From Kiloniellales bacterium (lineage in GTDB: Bacteria; Pseudomonadota; Alphaproteobacteria; Kiloniellales; JAKSDN01): DNA of 14,393 bases. The stretch covers positions 1-14,393 of the forward strand of contig JAKSDN010000166.1 in assembly GCA_022360075.1 (NCBI GenBank), written 5' to 3'. Under the pieces are notes generated by a model. That model made no database searches and had not been told where the DNA came from. It was given only the letters and a program-made list of their open reading frames with translations. Made by a program: the position numbers and the translations under genes. Position 1 is the first letter of the stretch, and each line of letters begins with the position of its first letter. Of this stretch, positions 1 to 7,217 are shown in pieces.

Positions 1-695
1 AGAAAGCTGCCGAAATCCTCGAAGGCGTCCATGTTGGCGGCGCGGTCCCAGTCCACCAGCCGGATTTGCTTCTCCGGGCCCACCAGCATGTTGGAAACAT
101 TGCCGTCGCCATGGGCCGGGACCAGGTCGATGCCCGATGCGGCGATCGCCTCGCCGGCCGCTCGCAAGTTCTCCAGGAGCCAATCGATATCGGCGGGCAG
201 ATAGGCGTCGGCCGCGCGAGCATCGCCCAGGAACCGCTCGATTTCCTCGAAGACGGTGGCATTGCGCGCGAGCTTTGGCCCCTTGTGAAAGGCCTGACGG
301 GCGGCGATGACACGGTCCCTGATGGCTGGATCCAGCAACAGCTCCAGCGTGCCGGTTCGCCAGCCGTCGTTGAGGTCTTCCATGACCAGGACCCCGGCAT
401 TCGGGTCGGCGTTAAGGACGTGCGGGCCAATCGCGGATTTGGCCGCCTCCCGCGCCGCCGAGAAGGCGCAGGCGGTGTCGATGTAGAGCGCGCTGTCCTC
501 ATGCATTGTCTTGACGATCAAACCTTCGCCCGTGTCCGCGTCGCGCACGCGCCAGGGCGTGCCATCGACGCCCCGCCAGCTCGGCGAAGCCATGACGACG
601 GTCGCCGCTTCGATGCTCGGGCCGCGACCGGCCCAATCCGGGAGCGCAGCGATGGCGGCCTCGACGCGGCCAAGCTCGCCGTTGGAATCGCTCAT
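1..695 (-). CDS. Phosphotransferase of the APH/choline-kinase fold (partial, C-terminus outside window)
   Basis: Reading from the ATG at 695 gives 231 residues before the window edge. The APH-fold landmarks are in order: a candidate ATP-binding Lys in VKTM (residue 62), a hinge-like VMEDL (104-108), the Brenner-type catalytic motif HGDGNVSN (195-202, with Asp197 as base and Asn202 as metal ligand), and the metal-binding LVDWD (213-217). This family phosphorylates hydroxyls of small molecules such as choline, ethanolamine, homoserine or aminoglycosides, in the cytoplasm. A strong AGGAGG lies 6 nt before the ATG, and the gene starts 28 nt after the stop of the ABC ATPase, so it is very likely the last seen gene of the transport operon. 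That context points to phosphorylation of the imported compound rather than drug resistance. The substrate is not recognisable. Confidence 0.85.
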   Translation of the reverse strand, partial: MSDSNGELGRVEAAIAALPDWAGRGPSIEAATVVMASPSWRGVDGTPWRVRDADTGEGLIVKTMHEDSALYIDTACAFSAAREAAKSAIGPHVLNADPNAGVLVMEDLNDGWRTGTLELLLDPAIRDRVIAARQAFHKGPKLARNATVFEEIERFLGDARAADAYLPADIDWLLENLRAAGEAIAASGIDLVPAHGDGNVSNMLVGPEKQIRLVDWDRAANMDAFEDFGSF

Positions 696-723
696 TCCGC
701 CCTCCTGTTCCTCGTTCTCGGAA

Positions 724-1422
724 TTAGCCGCCAATGCCGACGAACTCGCTGATCAGCGCCGGGTCGGCGAGCTGCTCGGGCGCGACGCTCTGCGTGATCG
801 TGCCGCGCTGAATCACGACGACGCGGTCCGACACATCGCGGATGAAATCCAGGTTCTGCTCGACCAGCACGATCGAAATGCCGGTCGATTGACGGAGCAC
901 GCGCAACGTCTCGGCGATCTCGTCGATGATCGAGGGCTGAATTCCCTCGGTCGGCTCGTCGAGCAGCATCAGCGTCGGCTTGCCGCACAGGCAACGGGCA
1001 ATGGCCAAGAGCTGTTGCTCGCCGCCGCTGAGCGCCCCGCCCATGCGGTCGAGCAACTGCTGCAGGCGCGGAAAGCGCTCCAAGACCTCGGTCACGACCG
1101 TGCCATCCTTCGAGGCCCAAGCTCCCATCAGCAAGTTTTCTCGGACCGTGAGTGCCGGGAAGATATCCCGCCCTTGCGGCACGAGGCCCAGGCCCATGGC
1201 GGCGCGGCGCTCGGGCGTAAAGCGAGTGATCTCGATGTCGTTCAGCGCGACCCGTCCTCGCGGCGCCGGGATGAAGCCCATGAGCGTGCGCAGCAATGTC
1301 GTCTTGCCCATGCCGTTGTGTCCCAGAATGCCGAGGCATTCGCCATTGCCGACCTTCAGCGACAGCCCGTTCAAAATGGGAATGCGGCCGTAGCCGGAGT
1401 GCAGGTCGGTCACCGCCAGCAT
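724..1422 (-). CDS. ABC transporter ATP-binding protein, LivF/UrtE type
   Basis: A 232-residue cytoplasmic ATPase of the branched-chain amino acid/urea/amide (HAAT) importers. Visible motifs are Walker A GHNGMGKTT (34-42), a Q-loop VPQG (81-84), the signature LSGGEQQ (131-137), and Walker B LMLLDEP (151-157). VEQN follows at the switch position (187-190), with Gln in place of the usual His, which is characteristic of LivF-like subunits. The start is set by ATG at 1422, one base after the TGA of the upstream ATPase gene (TGACATG). An upstream in-frame start at 1485 would add 21 unrelated residues lying wholly inside that gene and is rejected. It should pair with the LivG/UrtD-type ATPase as a heterodimer driving the two permeases. 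Confidence 0.93.
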   Translation of the reverse strand: MLAVTDLHSGYGRIPILNGLSLKVGNGECLGILGHNGMGKTTLLRTLMGFIPAPRGRVALNDIEITRFTPERRAAMGLGLVPQGRDIFPALTVRENLLMGAWASKDGTVVTEVLERFPRLQQLLDRMGGALSGGEQQLLAIARCLCGKPTLMLLDEPTEGIQPSIIDEIAETLRVLRQSTGISIVLVEQNLDFIRDVSDRVVVIQRGTITQSVAPEQLADPALISEFVGIGG

Positions 1423-1423
1423 G

Positions 1424-2146
1424 TCAGTGCACCGCCCGGCGGCCCAGGTAGACATCGCGCACCATGGGGTCGCGGAGCACCGCATCGATCGGCTTTTCCA
1501 TCAGGACACGCCCCTGGTGGAACACGGTCACCAGATCGGCGATCTGCTTGATGAACTGCATATCGTGCTCGACCACGACGAGGGTGGCCGTCTGGTTCAG
1601 CTCCTTGAGCAACGCGGCGACCCGCTCCCGCTCCTCCGCGCTCATCCCGGCCGAGGGCTCGTCGAGCAGAAGCAGCTTCGGCTCGCGGGCCATGACCATG
1701 CCGATCTCGACGAGTTGTCGCTGGCCATGCGACAGCTCCCCGACCAGATCGGCGGCGAGCTCGGCGAGCGACAGGCGCTCGATGACCTCCTCGACCAGTT
1801 CGCCGGCCCGGACGGGCGCATGGGTGAGCCGCGCGGCGAGCCACAGATTTTCGCGCAGAGGCACACCGTCGAGCACGTCGGGGGTCTGGTTCTTGATGCC
1901 GATGCCGAGGCGGCCGATCTGATGAATCGGACGGCCGGTCACCGCCGAACCTTCGAACAGGATGGTTCCGCCCGACGGCCGAAGCTGGCCGGTCAGGAGT
2001 TTGAAAAAGGTGCTCTTTCCAGCCCCATTGGGGCCGATCAGGCAGCGCAGCTCGCCGCTGCGGAGCCGGAAATCGACCCCGTCCACCGCGTGGACGCCGC
2101 CAAAGCTCTTGCTCAGGCGACGTGTCTCGAGCAATGCCTCAGCCAC
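1424..2146 (-). CDS. ABC transporter ATP-binding protein, UrtD/LivG type
   Basis: 240 residues from a GTG at 2146 that overlaps the permease stop by 8 nt. A GGGGAGGGG purine run sits just before the GTG. Motifs are Walker A GPNGAGKST (38-46), signature LSHGQRQ (138-144), Walker B LLLLDEP (158-164) and switch His194 in VVEHD. The stretches IKNQTP after Walker A and LSHGQRQ..EIGM..EPKLLLLDEPSAGMS resemble urea-transporter UrtD proteins more than classical LivG, which normally has LxxGxQRxLE. This fits the UrtA/AmiC-type binding protein of the same operon. A longer open frame to 2245 adds a Cys-rich, non-homologous leader inside the permease gene and is not used. Confidence 0.93.
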   Translation of the reverse strand: MAEALLETRRLSKSFGGVHAVDGVDFRLRSGELRCLIGPNGAGKSTFFKLLTGQLRPSGGTILFEGSAVTGRPIHQIGRLGIGIKNQTPDVLDGVPLRENLWLAARLTHAPVRAGELVEEVIERLSLAELAADLVGELSHGQRQLVEIGMVMAREPKLLLLDEPSAGMSAEERERVAALLKELNQTATLVVVEHDMQFIKQIADLVTVFHQGRVLMEKPIDAVLRDPMVRDVYLGRRAVH

Positions 2147-3179
2147 CGGCCCCTCCCCGGCCCTTGCGCACGGGCGCCAGTAATCGCGCCAAGCTTGGCA
2201 CCAGACCTTCCTTGAAGAGCAGCACGAAGAGCAGCAGGATGGCACCCAGGACCAGCGTGACCTGCCCGACCCCTTGGGTGCCCAGCCACGTGGTCAGGTA
2301 CTGAACCAATCCGGTGCCGACGATGGGGCCGACGAGCGTCGCGCGCCCGCCGACGATCACCCAGATGATCACCTGCGCCGCCTGGCCGAGGCCGAACATC
2401 TCCGGCGCCACGAAGTTGCCCCAGACGGCGAAGAGAGCCCCGGCCAGACCGGCGAGCCCGCCGCAGAGGACGAAGGCCGCGAGCTTGTACCTCTGGCTGT
2501 CGTAGCCCAGGAGTTCCATGCGCCGCTCGTTCTCCCGGATTCCGACCAGGACCCGGCCGAACTCGGTCCACAGCAACGCCTTCAGGCCAACGTAGACCAG
2601 AACCAGAAGCACGGCCGTGAGATAATAGAAGTCATCGATGAACAGCGTGGTGGCCGGGTCCCAGGGGACCTGCAGGGAAGGCACCCCCGGAATGCCGTTC
2701 TGTCCGTTCAGGCGCACGCTGCCGATGACGTACTGCTCGCCCGAAGTCGCCCGGATGCTCTTTTCCAGGACCAGGGTGACCACCAGGGTGACGACGCTCA
2801 GATAGATGTCGCTGACGCGGCCGTAGATCATGAAGTAGCCGAGAACGCCGGCGAACAGCAGGGGAATGACGACGGCGAGCAGGAACGGCAGCGTCGTGTC
2901 CCCAAGATTGAGCGCGAGCACCGCGTAGCTGTAACCGCCGAGGCCGAAGAAGGCGGTCTGGCCGAAGCTCAGGATGCCGACGTAACCCCAGAGGAAGCTC
3001 ATGCTGAGCGCCAGGAGGGCGAACACGCAGATCAGCGAAAGGTTGAGCAGCTCCGCGAGGTCCAGGAACTGCGGCAGCGCCAACAGCGCGGCGAGCGACA
3101 GGGCAACGAGCGCCCACACGGACCGCTTCGTTTTCGGCTTCAGCATCGCCGGTAGCTGCGAGATCGTCTCCGAGGTCAC
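2139..3179 (-). CDS. HAAT-family ABC permease, LivM/UrtC type
   Basis: A 346-residue inner-membrane permease with roughly eight to ten hydrophobic segments after a short charged N-terminus (MLKPKTKRS at 12-20). Family landmarks include LSFGQTAFFGLGGY near residue 71, the periplasmic NGIPGVP segment, and the cytoplasmic coupling region GIRENERRMELLGYD (EAA-like loop that contacts the ATPase). The proposed start is GTG at 3179, three bases after the TGA of the LivH-type gene; a second possible start is the ATG for MLKPK at 3146. The last bases overlap the next ATPase gene by 8 nt, indicating translational coupling. It forms a heterodimer with the LivH/UrtB-type permease. Confidence 0.93.
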   Translation of the reverse strand: MTSETISQLPAMLKPKTKRSVWALVALSLAALLALPQFLDLAELLNLSLICVFALLALSMSFLWGYVGILSFGQTAFFGLGGYSYAVLALNLGDTTLPFLLAVVIPLLFAGVLGYFMIYGRVSDIYLSVVTLVVTLVLEKSIRATSGEQYVIGSVRLNGQNGIPGVPSLQVPWDPATTLFIDDFYYLTAVLLVLVYVGLKALLWTEFGRVLVGIRENERRMELLGYDSQRYKLAAFVLCGGLAGLAGALFAVWGNFVAPEMFGLGQAAQVIIWVIVGGRATLVGPIVGTGLVQYLTTWLGTQGVGQVTLVLGAILLLFVLLFKEGLVPSLARLLAPVRKGRGGAGG

Positions 3180-3182
3180 GGA

Positions 3183-4031
3183 TCACAGCCCCCGGCGAAG
3201 ATGACCGGTGATCCCCTGGGGCAGGAGCCTCAGCAGCAGGATCGCAACGAGCAGCACGGCGATCTCGCCCAGGACCGAGGAGTAGGTGTAGGCGATGACC
3301 CCATCGATGGCGCCGAACAGGCTTGCCGCCGAGATCGTTCCCAGCAGCGGCAGATGGCCGCCGGCGATCACCGCGATGAAAGCCTTGGCGACGTAGAACA
3401 GCCCCATGGTCGGCGCCGCGCCGAAGACCGGTACCAGCAACGCGCCGGCCAGGCCGGTGATCGCCGAGCCGAAGCCGAAGGTGAACATGTAGACGCGGTT
3501 CACCTTGATGCCCAACGCCCGCGCCATGTCCGGGTTCTGCATCGTCCCGCGCACGATCACACCGAGCCGGCTGTAGCGCCAGAGCGCGTAGGTGCCGGCC
3601 AACAGCAGGACCGCGCTGGCGATCATGAAGAGGCTGTAGCCGGAGACCTGGTAGCCGCCGAAATCGACGCTGCCGGTCTCCACGGGAACGCTCCGCGACT
3701 GCGGCCCGAGCAGCGTGGTGACCGCCCCGACCAGCAGCAGACTCAGCCCCCAAGTGGCGAGCAGGGTGTCCAGCAGGCGGCCGTAAAGGAAGCGGATGAC
3801 CGTGCGCTCGACCACGATGCCGAACAGGCCGACGGCGGCGGCCGAGGCCGGTATCGCCAACCACAGCGGCAAGCCGGCGTGATTGCACATCACACAGGCA
3901 TAAGCCCCCAGCATGATGAACTCGCCCTGCGCCAGGTTGATGACCCGCATCATGCCGAAGATCACCGCCAGGCCCAGGCTGATGAACACGAAGATGCTGA
4001 GCGAGAACGCGATTTGGTAGATGTAGACCAT
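3183..4031 (-). CDS. HAAT-family ABC permease, LivH/UrtB type
   Basis: A 282-residue inner-membrane permease. The N-terminal half has the hallmark LAVIFGMMRVINLAQGEFIMLGAY. segment of LivH/UrtB proteins (about residues 22-44). The coupling loop VRGTMQNPDMARALGI lies near 185-200 and resembles the QN..MARA.G loop of UrtB. The ATG at 4031 starts MVYIYQIAF directly before the first membrane segment, so the start is well placed, although no clear Shine-Dalgarno precedes it. It follows the binding-protein gene by 83 nt that hold GC-rich hairpins, the largest gap in the transporter part of the operon. Confidence 0.92.
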   Translation of the reverse strand: MVYIYQIAFSLSIFVFISLGLAVIFGMMRVINLAQGEFIMLGAYACVMCNHAGLPLWLAIPASAAAVGLFGIVVERTVIRFLYGRLLDTLLATWGLSLLLVGAVTTLLGPQSRSVPVETGSVDFGGYQVSGYSLFMIASAVLLLAGTYALWRYSRLGVIVRGTMQNPDMARALGIKVNRVYMFTFGFGSAITGLAGALLVPVFGAAPTMGLFYVAKAFIAVIAGGHLPLLGTISAASLFGAIDGVIAYTYSSVLGEIAVLLVAILLLRLLPQGITGHLRRGL

Positions 4032-4079
4032 GAGCGTAAGCGCGCCGCGGCGTCCTAGTCAGATCGAGAGCGTGACCAG

Positions 4080-4107
4080 GCCCCTGCCGGGGCAAGGGCC
4101 GTGGCCC
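4080..4107 (-). promoter_or_regulatory. Tandem GC-rich hairpins after the binding-protein gene
   Basis: Two adjacent inverted repeats lie 8-35 nt after the binding-protein stop: GCCCC-TGCC-GGGGC (4080-4093) and GGGC-CGTG-GCCC (4096-4107). No T-tract follows, so they are not a convincing intrinsic terminator. By analogy with other binding-protein operons they may stabilise the upstream transcript or partly attenuate the permease genes. This role is inference. Confidence 0.3.
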
Positions 4108-4114
4108 GGCTCGC

Positions 4115-5359
4115 TCAGTCGACTTCGACGACGTACTGCTTGGTGTCGTTCGGGTTCTCGATCAGGTTGCACACCAGCTGGGTGTCGAGCGGCGGCCGCT
4201 GCTCATAGGAACGGACCACGTCGAAGGTCTGCTCCCGCGTGCCACGCGCGATATGCACATCCATGGTCACGTGATGGGTCTGCTTATCGATCGTGTAGAG
4301 GCCGCCGGGGCCATCGAACAGCGTGTCGCCCAGCACCTCCTTGACCGCGTCCGGCTCTGGCGAGCCGGCCCGCTTGACCGCCTCGGCCCAGAGGATCACG
4401 CCGCGATAACCGTACTCGCCGTACTCGCCGATGAAGTCGGTCTCGCCGCTGTAGTCGTGGAACCGCTTGACGAAGCTCTTCGCCGCCTCGCTCTGGAGGT
4501 CGTCGATGAACGAGGTCGCGATGATGATGCCGTCGCCCTCCTCGGGGGTCAGCTCGAGCTGCTCGCGGCCGAGACCGTAGGTCGTGCCGGCGAGCAGCAT
4601 CTTGTCCTTGCCGATGGCGGCGTTGAACTGGCGGTAGAAGCTCATGTGCGCCGCGCCGACGAGGACCGACCAGACCACGTCCGGCTTTTCGTTCTGAATG
4701 CGGGCAATGACCGGCGCGAAGTTGGTCACGTCGAGGGGAAAGTGCTCGACCGCCAGGTCCTCGCCGCCGTTCTCGCGGATGTACTTCTGGATCCACTTGC
4801 TGGTGATGTGGCCGTAGCTGTAATCCGCCGCCAGGATGTAGCCGCGCTTGCCGCCGAGCTCGTTCACCACATAAGGCACGAGGGCGTCGAGCTGCTGCGC
4901 GGGCACCATGCCCGGGCAGACGTGGCGGCGGTCGCAGACCCCGCCCTCGTAGAGCGCGTCGTAGAACAGCAGCCCCTGGAAACGCTGGACGATCGGGCGC
5001 ATCACCTCGCGGGCGGAGCTCGTGATGCCGCCTTGGATGACATGCGCCTTGTCCTTGAGCAGGGCCTGGGTCGTGTACTGCTGATAGAGCTGGTTGTTCG
5101 ACTGCGTGTCGTAGAAGACCAGCTCGACGGGACGGCCGAGCAAGCCGCCGGCCGCGTTGATCTCATCGACGGCCATGGCGACGCCCTTCATCTGCTTCAG
5201 GGCGTAGATGTTCAGGCCGCCGGTCTGATCGAGCAGGTTGGCAACCTTGATCGGGCTTTCAGCGGCGATGCCCGCCTTCTTGAGGACTGCGGGCAAGCTC
5301 GCGAAGGCCAGGCCGCCTGCCCCAAGTCTCGTGAATTGCCGTCGTGATAGCTTTAGCAT
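4115..5359 (-). CDS. Tat-exported substrate-binding protein, UrtA/AmiC (Peripla_BP_5) type
   Basis: 414 residues with a twin-arginine leader: SRRQFTRLG (residues 5-13), a hydrophobic stretch to about residue 29, and likely cleavage near IAA|ES (33/34). The mature part begins IKVANLLDQTGGL, the usual first strand of type I periplasmic binding folds, and continues with VDEINAAGGLLGRPVEL., also standard. The segment FQGLLFYDALYEGG and the VWSVLVGAAHMSFYRQF region resemble the urea/short-chain-amide binders UrtA and AmiC more than leucine binders. The ATG at 5359 has AGGGAGA 6 nt upstream. Role: captures the solute in the periplasm and delivers it to the two permeases. The ligand could be urea, an amide, an amino acid or another small polar compound. 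Confidence 0.9.
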   Translation of the reverse strand: MLKLSRRQFTRLGAGGLAFASLPAVLKKAGIAAESPIKVANLLDQTGGLNIYALKQMKGVAMAVDEINAAGGLLGRPVELVFYDTQSNNQLYQQYTTQALLKDKAHVIQGGITSSAREVMRPIVQRFQGLLFYDALYEGGVCDRRHVCPGMVPAQQLDALVPYVVNELGGKRGYILAADYSYGHITSKWIQKYIRENGGEDLAVEHFPLDVTNFAPVIARIQNEKPDVVWSVLVGAAHMSFYRQFNAAIGKDKMLLAGTTYGLGREQLELTPEEGDGIIIATSFIDDLQSEAAKSFVKRFHDYSGETDFIGEYGEYGYRGVILWAEAVKRAGSPEPDAVKEVLGDTLFDGPGGLYTIDKQTHHVTMDVHIARGTREQTFDVVRSYEQRPPLDTQLVCNLIENPNDTKQYVVEVD

Positions 5360-5393
5360 TGCGTTCTCCCTGTTTTGATTGCGGACGACTGAC

Positions 5394-5407
5394 TGCGGTT
5401 TGCCGCA
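5394..5407. promoter_or_regulatory. Short perfect palindrome before the binding-protein gene
   Basis: TGCGG-TTTG-CCGCA lies in the 89-nt gap between the DeoR-type gene and the binding-protein gene, about 35 nt before the latter's start. It could be an mRNA hairpin or an operator half-site for the adjacent regulator. Nothing in the sequence decides between these, and it may be chance. Confidence 0.2.
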
Positions 5408-5448
5408 TGTCTCCTAGCGTTGTTGCCGTAAGGCGCCGACGGTCTTCC

Positions 5449-6234
5449 TTAGCCGTTAGGCTCCGCAGTCTCCGGCATCACCAGAGCGACACCCGCCCGG
5501 TCCAGTGCCTCTCCGAAGGCGGCGGATGGCGCCCGATCCGTGACCAGGGTTTCGACGGCCTCGAACGGCGCCGTGCAGAAGTGCAGCTTGCGGCCGAACT
5601 TCTCGCTATCGGCCAGCCAGATGCAGCGCTCGGCCCGCTTCAGCACCAAACGGTTCAGCCGGAAGAGAAACTCGAAGCCGTCGACGATCCCGTTCTCGAG
5701 GTCGATCCCGTGGGCGCCCAGAACGGCCAGGTCGAAGCAGCGCTCCCTCACGTCCTCGAGCGCTCCCTCGCCGTGAAGGATGCCGTTCTCGGGGTCGTAC
5801 TCGCCGCCCGTCAGAAAGATCCTATGGCCGCTCCCGGCGGCAAAGGCATCGGCGATGGCCGGCATGTGGGTCATCACATTGAGAGCCACGCCGCCGGCCA
5901 TGCGGCGCGCGGCCGCAAGCGCCGTGCTGCCGCTGCCGAAGTAGATCCACTGCCCCTCCTCCACCATGCCGGCGGCGACTTGCCCGATCGCGTCCTTGGC
6001 CTCGGCGAACTCGCCGATCCGCCGGCGGAGCGGGGACAGCCCGTGCTCGACCGGCAGGGCGCCGCCATAGGAGCGCCGTAGCTTCCCGGCGCGCTCCAGG
6101 GCCTTCAGATCGCGCCGCACGGTCTCCGTCGACACGCCGAACTCCTCGGCGACGGAAGCGACATTCACATCGCTGCCGGTCCAGAGCTTTTCCAAGATCT
6201 GCTGCTGGCGCGTTGCAGGAAATCGGCGAGACAC
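5449..6234 (-). CDS. DeoR-family transcriptional regulator
   Basis: 261 residues with the DeoR layout. The N-terminal winged HTH (about 7-60) reads RQQQILEKL, then VASVAEEFGVSTETVRRDLKAL with the family's TVRRDL recognition helix, and ends in the wing KLRRSYGGAL. The DeoRC sensor domain follows, with a phosphate-binding-type GSGSTALA (100-107), LTGGEYDP, DLAVLGAHGID (168-178) and DSEKFG (209-214). The usual Asp of the D-x-GTT motif appears as Gly here. DeoR sensors generally bind phosphorylated sugars or intermediates. The start is GTG at 6234 with GAGGGGG about 8 nt upstream. It is upstream of, and co-directional with, the transport operon, so autoregulation and control of the operon are likely. 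Confidence 0.92.
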   Translation of the reverse strand: MSRRFPATRQQQILEKLWTGSDVNVASVAEEFGVSTETVRRDLKALERAGKLRRSYGGALPVEHGLSPLRRRIGEFAEAKDAIGQVAAGMVEEGQWIYFGSGSTALAAARRMAGGVALNVMTHMPAIADAFAAGSGHRIFLTGGEYDPENGILHGEGALEDVRERCFDLAVLGAHGIDLENGIVDGFEFLFRLNRLVLKRAERCIWLADSEKFGRKLHFCTAPFEAVETLVTDRAPSAAFGEALDRAGVALVMPETAEPNG

Positions 6235-6494
6235 TGGGTCACCCCCTCAATAATCCACATTCGTTGAAACGCCCGCCGTCTACAGAATTCCGAGAATCCT
6301 CGACTTCACGGCTGAATTTGGGCTTTCCAGCGATAATGCCTTTCATCCAAGTGTTGTACTAGTGTGGTTTATCGTGGCTTAATGTTGACTACCGTTCGAT
6401 GCCCCGTCAAGAGAATTCGCGGAGCGAAGGGATCGAGCGGTGGGCTCGCGCCGCGCCATGTGATCGACGATGAGACAGGGAAAGGGAACGTCTG
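6235..6494. promoter_or_regulatory. Divergent intergenic region between regulator and deformylase genes
   Basis: A 260-bp region, locally AT-rich around 6300-6400, that must hold promoters for both the minus-strand regulator/transport operon and the plus-strand deformylase gene. A weak plus-strand candidate is TTGTAC (6354-6359), an 18-bp spacer, then CTTAAT (6378-6383). A CATTAT box on the minus strand (6333-6338) lacks a clear -35. No operator palindrome was identified with confidence. Confidence 0.35.
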
Positions 6495-7055
6495 ATGCTG
6501 CGAAAGATCGCCAAGATGGGTGCCGACACGCTTTCCAAGCCGGCGGAGCCGGTGCGCGAACCGACAGCACCCGAGATTCGGGCGCTGGCACAGGACATGA
6601 TCGAGACCTGTGAGGACATCGGCGCGGGCGGCATTGCGGCAACGCAGGTCTATGCGCCGCTGCGCCTCTTCGTCTATCGGGTCCGCGCCGACCTCATCCC
6701 CGAGGGAGCCACCCTCAAGCCTCGGTCATGGACCGTCGTCGTCAACCCCGAGATCATCCCCCAGAGCAGCGAGAAGAAGGTGTTTATGGAGCGCTGCCTG
6801 TCTCTTCCCGGCCTCTGCGGCCCGGTTCCGCGCTACACGCATGTTCTCTGTCGCGGCACGACCCTGGAAGGCGAGCCCCTCGAGATCGACGCACGGGCCA
6901 AGGAAAGCATGATCCTGCAGCACGAATATGATCACCTCGACGGCATCCTCTATCCGATGCGAATGGATGACATCTCGAAGCTGGCCTTCGTCGACGAGTG
7001 CTTCGGGGCGCCCGCCTATCCCCTGCCGATCAGCCTCGAGGACTACATGGTCTGA
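6495..7055 (+). CDS. Peptide deformylase family protein (variant motifs)
   Basis: 186 residues, ATG at 6495 with AAGGGAA about 9 nt upstream. The three deformylase motifs are present in order. Motif 1 is AGGIAATQ (44-51, Gln51), where Ala replaces the first Gly of GxGxAAxQ. Motif 2 is ERCLSLPG (99-106), where Arg replaces Gly in the usual EGCLS; the metal ligand Cys101 is kept. Motif 3 is HEYDH (143-147, ligands His143 and His147, base Glu144). All catalytic residues are therefore kept. Deformylases remove the N-formyl group from new proteins, but this gene is not next to fmt, as housekeeping def usually is. It is probably an accessory paralogue whose specificity may differ. Confidence 0.9.
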   Translation: MLRKIAKMGADTLSKPAEPVREPTAPEIRALAQDMIETCEDIGAGGIAATQVYAPLRLFVYRVRADLIPEGATLKPRSWTVVVNPEIIPQSSEKKVFMERCLSLPGLCGPVPRYTHVLCRGTTLEGEPLEIDARAKESMILQHEYDHLDGILYPMRMDDISKLAFVDECFGAPAYPLPISLEDYMV

Positions 7056-7116
7056 CCGGAATAGTGCGAACGCCGCGCTCCTCCTGAGCCATGCACTCAC
7101 TCGTGTTCGCGTTTGT

Positions 7117-7165
7117 TGGTCGCGGGGGCAGGGTTTAAACCTGCGACCTTGAGGTTATGAGCCTG
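7117..7165 (-). other. 3' part of a tRNA-Met (CAT) gene; likely integrase attachment-site remnant
   Basis: Read on the minus strand, this ends in an encoded CCA after the acceptor strand CCCCGCG. It has a T-arm with 5-bp perfect stem (GCAGG/CCTGC), a variable loop, and an anticodon loop CTCATAA matching initiator tRNA-Met. The anticodon stem has two mismatched outer pairs, the T-loop reads TTTAAAC instead of TTCAAAT, and no matching CGCGGGG 5' acceptor strand or D-arm follows. It is therefore not a functional tRNA. Duplicated tRNA 3' ends next to an integrase gene are the standard mark of integrative-element attachment sites, and a broken integrase begins 53 bp away. Confidence 0.75.
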
Positions 7166-7217
7166 GCAAAACAGCGAGCTGCACTGCCCTGGGATCGAGT
7201 TATAGGCTGCCAGTTCT

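Noticed and set aside
1..695. Aminoglycoside resistance gene.
   Set aside because: Only the general APH fold is shared; operon context with a nutrient importer and metabolic regulator favours a metabolic small-molecule kinase.
2274..5347. Long plus-strand open frames opposite the transport operon (for example 2274-3155, 3201-4058, 4253-5347).
   Set aside because: They mirror well-supported minus-strand genes, are rich in Arg/Gln/Asp/Ala as expected for antisense of high-GC code, and show no family motifs.
7117..7210. An intact tRNA-Met gene on the minus strand.
   Set aside because: No D-arm and no 5' acceptor strand complementary to CCCCGCG could be found, and the anticodon stem has mismatches. 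Only the 3' portion is present.
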